A stretch of DNA of 6,468 bases from JALJPB01 sp963933115 (GTDB lineage: Bacteria; Pseudomonadota; Gammaproteobacteria; Enterobacterales; Alteromonadaceae): NCBI GenBank assembly GCA_963933115.1, contig CAWVSL010000077.1, positions 1 through 6,468 of the forward strand, given 5' to 3'. Shown here one piece after another: positions 1 to 5,201 of this stretch (position 1 is its first letter; the number at the start of each line of letters is the position of its first letter). The notes below the pieces were generated by a model, which ran no database searches, had not been told where the DNA came from, and saw nothing but the letters and a program-made list of their open reading frames with translations. The translations under genes and the position numbers were made by a program.

Positions 1-83
1 TGTCTCTGATTAAAATTATTGGATGCCCTGATCTCTTAAGTTAGGTTCATTAGGCTAACCATTATTTTTATTTTGTTATGCGT

Positions 84-1982
84 TTATTTAAGCTCATTGG
101 CTTTTCGGTATTTACCTTGATAGTCAAAAAGTCGGTCTTTAACACGCCAGTAGAATTTTTGTTTTCGGGCAATAACAAAGTCAGGACACGGCAATATGTT
201 AGCTAACTTTAATGCTTGTTCAAGACTAGTCACTTCAAACGACTCAGTAGAGCCCAGTTGAACACTTATTTTAGCGCTAAGGCGTTTAGAAAAGATATCA
301 TTGAACGCTTTAACTTGATGCGGCTTAGCGAAGTCAAAGGATTCATTGAGTTCAGCGCCTTGCTCATCATGGTAAGTGATTTTTAACTTCTCAGCTCCTT
401 TATCACTGAGCTTATCACTAACTTTCGTTAAATTAAGACCTGCGCAGCGAATAATTTTTGAATCCTTAAGTTGCAGTGCCTTTTTTAACATATCATCGGG
501 GTCAACCAAGACATTAGTACACTGTAAACAGGTACGAGCAGCTATATCATTTTCACCACCGCAGTGAGGACATTCTTTAAATACAAAACGATAGTCACAT
601 TGACGCTCTTTAGCTTGCTCTTGAATAAGTCCTTGGCATCGTCGGCCGTAGTGTTCCACTAAACACCCGTCATCATCACAAATGCCCCAAAATAAATTAG
701 GAAATGCACAACTGGGGCAAAAAACTTGAACGGGCTGACTTTTACTATTTGGTTTTTTCTCACCGACTTCGGGATGATAGAGATCAAAATCATTGCCCGT
801 ATAGTCAATCACCAAGCAGTCTTTTTTGTTATCACTCAAACGTAAACCACGACCGATGATTTGCTGATAGAGACTAACGGATTGTGTTGGACGTAATATC
901 GCAATCATATCGACATGGGGAGCATCAAAGCCAGTGGTTAATACTGAAACATTAACCAGGTATTTAATTTCTTTACGTTTGAATGCCTTAATTAACTTAT
1001 CGCGTTCAGTGTTGTCGGTAGCCCCGGTAATTAACGCACTCAATTTGGCGGGTAAATAACTAAAAACTTCTTTTGCATGCTCAACTGTAGCAGCAAATAT
1101 CATAATACCTTGACGTTTATCGCCTAACTCGATGACCTGCTCAATAATGCCTTGAGTCACCCGAGGGTTTTTGTTTAATAGATGATTAATATCCGTAGGA
1201 CTATATTCGCCAGAGGCGTTTGCTCGCAGGTTACTAAAATCATAATGCTCTATGGTGGCATCGACTAATTTGGGTTCAGTTAAATACTGACGTTTAATTA
1301 GGTAACGGAGTGGTAGTTCATAAATACAGTGCTCAAAAGGTCGCTTTTCTTCACTTCGCATAAAACCGCGATAATGTTTTTTATAAATCCAGCCCATACC
1401 TAAACGATAAGGGGTTGCGGTTAAGCCCAACAATTTTACCTCGGGGTTAACTTGCCTCAATTTTTCAATGATTTGTTGATACTGATTACTATTGGACAGC
1501 TTGCTTGCTTTTTCTTGTGTTTGCTCTTCGGACTTACCTTTAGGTTTGTCCTTAGCTTTATCTTTAAAGTGTTCATTAGACTGTTCATTAGACACGTCAG
1601 GGCTGGCTAAGTTAACTCTATGACATTCGTCAATAATAATTAAAGAGTAGGGCTCACTAAAGTCATCCAGGTTGCGGGCTGCCGATTGTATGCTGGCAAA
1701 CGTCACTTGGTGCTGAGTCTCTTTCAGTTTTAATCCGGCAGAATAAATACCGGCGGTAACACCATAGCTTTCATATTTTTGATGATTTTGCTCGACCAAT
1801 TCTTTCACATGGGTGAGCACCAATATTTTTCGCTTTGCCAAGCGAGCGAGCTCGGCAATTACCAGACTTTTCCCTGAGCCTGTCGGTAAAACAATCACCG
1901 CAGATTCGTTGGTTTTTCGAAAGTGTTTGAGCACCGAAGAAACAGCTTCTTGTTGATAATCTCTAAGTTGAAAAACTTCCAC
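84..1982 (-). CDS. radD: RadD (YejH) family SF2 DNA repair helicase
   Basis: Predicted ATP-dependent superfamily 2 helicase of the RadD/YejH family. In E. coli RadD protects against radiation and crosslink damage, binds SSB and aids RecA-mediated strand exchange; that role is family knowledge. Seen in the 632-aa product: Walker A LPTGSGKS (32-39), DEAH-type box DECH (118-121), motif III TAT (188-190), motif VI QQIIGRGLR (373-381). A cysteine-rich zinc-binding region follows at about 422-488 (CPSC, CPHC and CLQC pairs), then a C-terminal domain ending in FDYQGKYRKANELK, very like the E. coli end. The start is GTG at 1982, chosen because the product then begins exactly where E. coli RadD does (VFQLRDYQQEAV). 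The family is usually about 590 aa; the excess is a charged insert at residues 124-164 (Lys, Glu, Gln, Ser) just after the DECH box. It is convergent with nothing visible and divergent from the cassette array. Confidence 0.95.
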   Translation of the reverse strand: MEVFQLRDYQQEAVSSVLKHFRKTNESAVIVLPTGSGKSLVIAELARLAKRKILVLTHVKELVEQNHQKYESYGVTAGIYSAGLKLKETQHQVTFASIQSAARNLDDFSEPYSLIIIDECHRVNLASPDVSNEQSNEHFKDKAKDKPKGKSEEQTQEKASKLSNSNQYQQIIEKLRQVNPEVKLLGLTATPYRLGMGWIYKKHYRGFMRSEEKRPFEHCIYELPLRYLIKRQYLTEPKLVDATIEHYDFSNLRANASGEYSPTDINHLLNKNPRVTQGIIEQVIELGDKRQGIMIFAATVEHAKEVFSYLPAKLSALITGATDNTERDKLIKAFKRKEIKYLVNVSVLTTGFDAPHVDMIAILRPTQSVSLYQQIIGRGLRLSDNKKDCLVIDYTGNDFDLYHPEVGEKKPNSKSQPVQVFCPSCAFPNLFWGICDDDGCLVEHYGRRCQGLIQEQAKERQCDYRFVFKECPHCGGENDIAARTCLQCTNVLVDPDDMLKKALQLKDSKIIRCAGLNLTKVSDKLSDKGAEKLKITYHDEQGAELNESFDFAKPHQVKAFNDIFSKRLSAKISVQLGSTESFEVTSLEQALKLANILPCPDFVIARKQKFYWRVKDRLFDYQGKYRKANELK

Positions 1983-1990
1983 GCAGTACT

Positions 1991-2017
1991 GCTGCCTTAT
2001 AGGGAACGAAAGGCAGC
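1991..2017 (-). promoter_or_regulatory. Hairpin in the radD leader/promoter region
   Basis: A perfect 8-bp inverted repeat, GCTGCCTT (1991-1998) and AAGGCAGC (2010-2017), with an 11-nt loop, lies directly upstream of the GTG start of radD. On the minus strand the arm nearer the gene contains the only ribosome-binding-like AAGG, about 11 nt before the GTG, so folding could hide it. It could equally be an operator. If the promoter proposed at 2019-2047 is right, transcription would begin inside the distal arm and the RNA hairpin would be incomplete, so the mechanism is open. It has no T-run and is unlikely to be a terminator. Confidence 0.4.
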
Positions 2018-2018
2018 C

Positions 2019-2047
2019 ATAATAGCAAAATAGCGGATAAGTTTAAA
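2019..2047 (-). promoter_or_regulatory. Putative radD promoter
   Basis: Read on the minus strand, TATTAT (2019-2024) could be a -10 box and TTTAAA (2042-2047) a -35 box, with a 17-nt spacer. It is the best sigma70-like pair just upstream of the radD start, giving a leader of about 30 nt. The -35 match is poor (4 of 6) and AT-rich DNA produces such pairs by chance. Confidence 0.35.
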
Positions 2048-2180
2048 ATTTAAAGTCAACTTTAAGCTTTCATTTGTTTGCGCAGCTTAATCTAGTTAGT
2101 AGGGCTTAAAAAGAAAATACTATGCTGAGTAAAACGGGCAGTATCACTGAGAAGATAGAGCCTCGGTAAGATTTTATATC

Positions 2181-2339
2181 ATGTGGTTTTTTTAATTATT
2201 ATCATTGTTTGACATTTTTTTATCTAAAAAACAAACAGGAGAAAAAATTCTAACACCATACGAATTTAATGGTTCGCTATTTACACCAGCAGAACGCTCT
2301 TTTTATGGAATAGTAAACCGCGCAGAAAGGGAAGAATAA
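2181..2339 (+). pseudogene. DUF2726-type gene remnant (first cassette)
   Basis: Reading from ATG 2181 gives MWFF, an in-frame TAA at 2193, then an open stretch to a TAA at 2337. This stretch contains LTPYEFNGSLFTPAERSFYG followed by IVNRA. It resembles the N-terminal part of DUF2726 proteins, which start with a hydrophobic segment, then a Lys-rich stretch, then a '(L/F)TPAERSF' motif opening the domain. The rest of the domain is missing: after NRA the sequence runs EREE and stops. A weak ribosome binding site (GGTAAG) precedes the ATG. I read it as a gene inactivated by an early nonsense codon and a 3' deletion, sitting just upstream of attC1. DUF2726 has no firmly established function, and the family call rests on the motif alone. 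Confidence 0.55.
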
Positions 2340-2400
2340 AAGAAAAAACTTTTTAGCTTGCAGTAGTTTTCCAAAGTGTAGGTACACCGAAGAAATTGAG

Positions 2401-2500
2401 GTATAACAAGTTGTTCAAGCAGGTCAAATAACAGTTGGCTGGTTCCGCTTCGCTTCACATTTTAACCAATAATTAAGAGCCTCTTCATGGGGCGTTATAT
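2401..2500 (+). other. attC1 recombination site
   Basis: R'' box GTATAAC (2401-2407) and R' box GTTATAT (2494-2500), with cleavage expected between G2494 and T2495. The right arm reads GCCTCTTCATGGGGCGTTAT. The centre carries ACAGTTGGCTGGTT, which can pair with AACCAA at 2464-2469. It closes the cassette holding the DUF2726 remnant. Confidence 0.85.
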
Positions 2501-2897
2501 GTCGTCACTTACTCTAGTTAATGTTTTTATCTTTTAGGTTTGTGCTTGTTTTAACTCGTTTTTGTGGTAACTTTAGCGGTAGTGAATATTTTGTATTTTG
2601 GTTACACAGTTCTCGACTCAATAGATTTAGTGCACATTGCTCAACTCCTGCTAAGTTTTATAAATTCTGCTTTCGCTTAATCAGTTTTTTATAAACGGCT
2701 CAAATTCTCGGTTAGTCGTAAAGTGCGATAAGTTTTTAATTCTACTCATTTCACACAACAAACCTTGATATTTTTGGTCATTTCAGTGTTTTCTATTACG
2801 CAACATCTAACAAGTCAATAAAGCAGAATTAAAACAGTTGGCTATTGCTCGTACTTCGCTTTATTAGCAAACAATTTTCAGCCTCTTTATTGAGGCG
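2495..2897 (+). other. Cassette 2: no convincing gene
   Basis: This 403-bp cassette lies between the cleavage points of attC1 and attC2. About 300 bp of it lies outside attC2. I find no reading frame with a good ribosome binding site on either strand. An ATG directly after the R' box (2501) stops after 12 codons, and minus-strand frames reach only about 22 codons. The one longer frame (2521-2694) is listed separately with low confidence. The cassette may be non-coding, may carry a small RNA or promoter, or may hold a decayed gene. Confidence 0.65.
2521..2694 (+). CDS. Doubtful small ORF in cassette 2
   Basis: A 57-codon frame from ATG 2521 to TAA 2692-2694. The product is rich in Phe, Cys, Ser and Arg (it includes GSEYFVFWLHSSRLNRFSAH) and has no domain that I recognise. 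There is no ribosome binding site before the ATG, and the composition looks like a chance reading of T-rich DNA. It is listed because it is the longest frame in the cassette and starts 26 bp after the cassette junction, where cassette genes usually begin. I do not consider it established. Confidence 0.15.
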   Translation: MFLSFRFVLVLTRFCGNFSGSEYFVFWLHSSRLNRFSAHCSTPAKFYKFCFRLISFL

Positions 2898-2903
2898 TTG
2901 GGG
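2805..2903 (+). other. attC2 recombination site
   Basis: R'' box ATCTAAC (2805-2811) and R' box GTTGGGG (2897-2903), with cleavage between G2897 and T2898. The arms include TAACAAGTCAATAAAGCAG on the left and GCCTCTTTATTGAGGCGTT on the right; AATAAAG pairs with CTTTATT. The R' departs from the GTTRRRY consensus in its last base. Confidence 0.85.
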
Positions 2904-2909
2904 TGCATC

Positions 2910-3332
2910 ATGCAAAGAACCATACTTGAGTCATCATTATTTATATTTTTGACTTTCCAGATGGTAATTACAATATTTATACTTATATCTTCTAACGTTG
3001 AGTTCACTCTATTTGGTGCTGACTTTGAAGCATATGCTATTTTTGGATCTTTAATCCTATTGAATTGTTATCTAATTTACAAAATGTTTAAGCCAAATGT
3101 ATTTGCTTTAACTTTAGGTGTGATTTTATATGGTATATATATCTTTGAACTGACATGGTCTGCTGGGTTATTTGCCTTTAGTTTAGGTTTTCAAGTTAAC
3201 TTTTATTTATTTGAGTATAACGGTATAAATGTAAGTCTTAATTTAGGTAATTTAGTCTTATTTATTATGTTTGCTATAGCATTACAAGAACGACTAAGTT
3301 TAAATAAATCGAGTGGGTGCAAACACGCTTAA
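2910..3332 (+). CDS. Cassette 3: small multi-span membrane protein
   Basis: A 140-aa hydrophobic protein that I do not recognise. Hydrophobic segments lie at about residues 8-28, 41-58, 63-81, 84-101 and 111-126, suggesting four or five membrane spans. The tail after residue 127 is short and polar (ERLSLNKSSGCKHA). The start is set at ATG 2910, preceded by GGGG at about 7 nt. An upstream in-frame TTG at 2898 would lie exactly on the attC2 cleavage point and is unlikely. The TAA stop (3330-3332) lies within the R'' box of attC3, a very tight fit. No homologue or catalytic motif is apparent; it is a typical cassette protein of unknown function, probably in the inner membrane. Confidence 0.8.
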   Translation: MQRTILESSLFIFLTFQMVITIFILISSNVEFTLFGADFEAYAIFGSLILLNCYLIYKMFKPNVFALTLGVILYGIYIFELTWSAGLFAFSLGFQVNFYLFEYNGINVSLNLGNLVLFIMFAIALQERLSLNKSSGCKHA

Positions 3333-3423
3333 CAAGACGTTCAAACGGACAAAACACAGTTGGTTGTTGTTTGATCCTGAACATTTTAGCAAATCAATTT
3401 AGCCGCTTAACGCGGCGTTATAT
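3327..3423 (+). other. attC3 recombination site
   Basis: R'' box GCTTAAC (3327-3333) and R' box GTTATAT (3417-3423), with cleavage between G3417 and T3418. The left arm TAACAAGACGTTCAAACGG matches the reverse complement of the right arm, TAACGCCGCGTTAAGCGG, with the mismatched spacer and extra bases typical of attC. The centre is ACAGTTGGTTGTTG. Confidence 0.9.
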
Positions 3424-3437
3424 GTTTTTGAGGAAAT

Positions 3438-3656
3438 ATGGTGTCACCTGAGTTAATATCTTTTTTGATAATAAATATAGTTTTACTTATCGTTGCTATT
3501 GCCTTCATAATCCGAGGAAAATTACTGAGAGACAGGAAAAGTTCCAGTGGTATTTCGGCTTCTAGCAATGAAACCTCAACTGGAACAGCTCTAATAGTCT
3601 GTGGGTTATTATTACTGCTAACGGGCATTGTACAAATAGCTAAAATGTTTGTGTGA
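3438..3656 (+). CDS. Cassette 4: 72-aa two-span membrane protein
   Basis: A small membrane protein of unknown function. It has two strong hydrophobic segments, about residues 5-25 and 49-70. They are joined by a polar loop with a basic first half (RGKLLRDRK) and a Ser/Thr/Asn-rich second half. A GAGGA ribosome binding site lies at 3430-3434. It is rather close to ATG 3438 (3 nt) and better spaced for GTG at 3441, so translation may start one codon later. The gene begins 20 bp after the attC3 junction and stops 6 bp before attC4, which is the normal packing of a cassette. With two spans and no enzyme motif, a regulatory or bacteriocin/holin-like role is possible, but nothing in the sequence decides it. 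Confidence 0.75.
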   Translation: MVSPELISFLIINIVLLIVAIAFIIRGKLLRDRKSSSGISASSNETSTGTALIVCGLLLLLTGIVQIAKMFV

Positions 3657-3662
3657 CAACAC

Positions 3663-3763
3663 ATATAACAAGCGAACCATGGAGAACGTTTAACTGTTTG
3701 CTAGGTTCTGGTTCGCGTCGCATTTCAGCCATCCATTTAAAGCCACTTAATAGGGCGTTAGGC
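3663..3763 (+). other. attC4 recombination site
   Basis: R'' box ATATAAC (3663-3669) and R' box GTTAGGC (3757-3763), a perfect GTTRRRY; cleavage is between G3757 and T3758. The right arm is GCCACTTAATAGGGCGTTAG. The centre differs slightly from its neighbours (AACTGTTTGCTAGGTTCTGG instead of ACAGTTGG), so this cassette may come from another source. Confidence 0.88.
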
Positions 3764-3777
3764 TCAAAGGAAAAACT

Positions 3778-4305
3778 ATGGTTCGTAGTATCATTTTTAT
3801 TTTGCTGTCGGTAGTAAGTCAGGTAGTTTTTGCGTTGGAATATACACAAGAGATCACTGAGCAAGAGATACAAAAAAAAGTATCTACTTTAATGCCTATT
3901 GAAAAAAAGAAATATTTTGTCACGGTCAAAATATCAAATCCAGAAATTGATTTGATTAAAGAAACAGATGAAATAGGCATAAAAGCACATATTGAAGCTT
4001 TTGCTCCTGGAGGAATAATAGGGGACGGGGTAGTGACGATTAAAGGAACGTTAGATTATGATCCCAAAAAAGGCGCGTTTTACTTTAAAAAGCCAACAAT
4101 TGTGAGTTTAGTCATTGATAAAATGCCTAAACGTTTAATCCCTAAAGTACAAAAAATTGCACAGATAGCACTATCAAAAGCAATGGCTGCTTACCCCGTA
4201 TATAAATTTAAAGAGGGTAATTTGAAGCACAAGCTAGCCAAAGCCGTATTGAAATCATTAACAGTAAAAAATGAAAAGTTAATTTTAACGCTGGGTGTGT
4301 TTTAG
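3778..4305 (+). CDS. Cassette 5: exported DUF1439 (YceB-like) protein
   Basis: A 175-aa protein with a Sec signal peptide (hydrophobic residues 4-18, likely cut after VVFA at 19). The mature part begins EYTQEITEQEIQKKV, which resembles the start of the E. coli lipoprotein YceB (DUF1439: QYTITEQEINQSL). It continues with a beta-rich stretch and a Lys-rich C-terminal half including ALSKAMAAYPVYKFKEGNLK, a region also aligned in YceB. Unlike YceB there is no lipobox cysteine, so a soluble periplasmic protein is predicted. DUF1439 proteins fold like lipid-binding modules, but their cargo is not established. The ribosome binding site AAAGGA (3766-3771) is 6 nt before ATG 3778. The final G of the TAG stop is the first base of the next attC. 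It is a complete cassette gene and is likely functional. Confidence 0.75.
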   Translation: MVRSIIFILLSVVSQVVFALEYTQEITEQEIQKKVSTLMPIEKKKYFVTVKISNPEIDLIKETDEIGIKAHIEAFAPGGIIGDGVVTIKGTLDYDPKKGAFYFKKPTIVSLVIDKMPKRLIPKVQKIAQIALSKAMAAYPVYKFKEGNLKHKLAKAVLKSLTVKNEKLILTLGVF

Positions 4306-4387
4306 CCTAACAAGTTACTTAAACCGACAACTCAACAGTTGGCTCGTATTCGTTCCTCTTACATATAACAAACCTAACTTGTTTAAT
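4305..4387 (+). other. attC5, atypical or degenerate site
   Basis: R'' box GCCTAAC (4305-4311), followed by AACAGTTGGCT (4334-4344), clearly belongs to the same attC set. The usual right end GCC...GGCGTT is absent. Instead, TAACTTGTT (4375-4383) is a perfect 9-bp complement of AACAAGTTA (4309-4317), and a near-consensus R' box GTTTAAT (4381-4387) follows. It may be a working short variant (83 bp) or a decayed last site of the array. Confidence 0.6.
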
Positions 4388-4453
4388 GTTCAACTAGGAT
4401 ATAAAGCACGCTCATATTTTCCTGTATCGATAAAAACACCACAATATGTAGGG

Positions 4454-4482
4454 TTTTTAATAACCTAAACATATTATATAAT
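4454..4482 (+). promoter_or_regulatory. Possible promoter of the sirB2-like gene
   Basis: A consensus -10 box TATAAT (4477-4482) lies 27 nt before ATG 4510. The sequence 17 nt further up (4454-4459, TTTTTA) is a poor -35. The stretch 4388-4509 holds no gene and is strongly AT-rich, so the -10 match may be chance. The 122-bp gap between attC5 and the gene is much longer than in the cassettes and leaves room for a private promoter. Confidence 0.35.
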
Positions 4483-4509
4483 AAATAATTAAGTTGAGGA
4501 GCCAACAAC

Positions 4510-4953
4510 ATGTACATGATAGTAAAGCATACCCATTTAACAATAATTGCGCTGACGTTTATCTTTTTTATTATTAACTTTGCGTTAACGATGAAAGGGT
4601 CTGAAAAGGTTAATCATAAATTATTAAAAATTGGGCCACATATTTTATATACCCTTTTTATCTGTACCTTTATATATTTGGTAATAGTAAACCCACTTAA
4701 CTTGTACCCTTTTGTTAATGGCTGGGCATCATCTAAATTAGCAGGTTTCGTATTCTACGTACTTTCTATTACGCTGGCGCTAAAGTGGGCAAAATCAACC
4801 GCGTGGCGCATTGTCGGCTTAATTAGTGCTGTCTTTTGGTTAATCATGACCGCGCGACTTGGTTTTGCTGATCACATCAAAATAAAAGGCAGCAGCGAAA
4901 GTACTAATGCTTTTATTGAGTTAACTCAGACTTCGTTAACTGCTATTTGCTAG
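4510..4953 (+). CDS. SirB2-family inner membrane protein
   Basis: A 147-aa hydrophobic protein with four predicted spans at about residues 9-28, 44-61, 76-93 and 99-117. It resembles the SirB2 family (usually about 120-130 aa): a KHxH motif right at the N-terminus (KHTH, 6-9), a PHILYT motif opening span 2, and NLYPFVNGWASSKL before span 3. SirB2 proteins are small bacterial membrane proteins; the name comes from a Salmonella invasion locus, but no biochemical activity is established. A ribosome binding site TGAGGAG (4495-4501) stands 8 nt before ATG 4510. The C-terminal tail (about 120-147) is longer than usual and polar. The gene follows attC5 but no attC follows it, so it is either the first gene beyond the array or a cassette whose attC has been lost. 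It converges with intI. Confidence 0.75.
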   Translation: MYMIVKHTHLTIIALTFIFFIINFALTMKGSEKVNHKLLKIGPHILYTLFICTFIYLVIVNPLNLYPFVNGWASSKLAGFVFYVLSITLALKWAKSTAWRIVGLISAVFWLIMTARLGFADHIKIKGSSESTNAFIELTQTSLTAIC

Positions 4954-5201
4954 TCTTTTCAACCCGAGCAAAAGAAACGTTTTAATATCAGTTAGGTTAC
5001 TAACTGTAAGAACTATTGATTCGTCTCTTAATTTATCACCGCCTAAAGCGCCAAAGCTTTGGGTATGGTGTTAAAGCCTTAGGTAGTTAAAGCAGCGTAG
5101 TGAGCCTGATATAACTATTTTAACCTCCATGAGGCGTCTACTGCAAAGGTCTTATTGATACCCAGTGTAGACATTAGTGATAAATGTTTTGCCCTATATT
5201 T
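4954..5201 (+). other. Intergenic region between convergent genes
   Basis: No gene is seen in this 248-bp stretch. It contains a 7-bp hairpin (CAGTTAG 4989-4995, GTTA loop, CTAACTG 5000-5006) and a 12-bp perfect palindrome CCAAAGCTTTGG (5051-5062). The palindrome is nested inside a looser stem formed by CCTAAAGC (5043-5050) and GCCTTAGG (5076-5083). None has the T-run of an intrinsic terminator. The segment CCTCCATGAGGCGT (5127-5140) resembles the right end of the attC sites but lacks the GTT of an R' box and a matching left arm. Confidence 0.4.

Larger units (their letters stand above)
2401..4387 (+). mobile_element. Integron gene-cassette array
   Basis: Five attC or attC-like sites of 83-101 bp separate short plus-strand genes. 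Each cassette ends at the G^TT of an R' box (after G2494, G2897, G3417, G3757 and, less surely, G4381). The attC sites share the pattern TAACAAG...ACAGTTGG or a variant...GCC(n)GGCGTT and so form one related set, as expected when cassettes come from a common pool of related bacteria. Spacer lengths between genes and sites are a few nucleotides, typical of cassettes. The left limit of the first cassette is not resolved and no attI was recognised on the left side. The array converges with the integrase gene to its right, which is not the standard order. Confidence 0.85.

Noticed and set aside
40..59. GTTAG...CTAAC hairpin followed by T-rich DNA left of radD
   Set aside because: The stem is only 5 bp with a 10-nt loop, there is no GC-rich base, and the T-rich side is not on the radD strand; too weak to call a terminator.
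376..567. 63-codon plus-strand open frame
   Set aside because: It lies wholly inside radD on the opposite strand and encodes no recognisable protein; it is a shadow of the helicase gene.
3407..3664. 85-codon minus-strand frame over cassette 4
   Set aside because: It overlaps attC3 and mirrors the plus-strand cassette gene, which has a ribosome binding site and cassette spacing; the minus frame has neither.
3640..3873. 77-codon minus-strand frame across attC4
   Set aside because: It runs through the attC site and into the signal-peptide end of the DUF1439 gene on the other strand, so it is not a plausible gene.
4989..5006. 7-bp hairpin as a bidirectional terminator between the sirB2-like gene and intI
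   Set aside because: The position is suitable, but there is no T-run on either strand after the stem, so an intrinsic terminator is not supported.
5127..5140. CCTCCATGAGGCGT resembling an attC right end behind the sirB2-like gene
   Set aside because: There is no GTT of an R' box (it reads GTCTACT) and no complementary left arm with RYYYAAC at a suitable distance. It could be a relic, but it cannot be called an attC.
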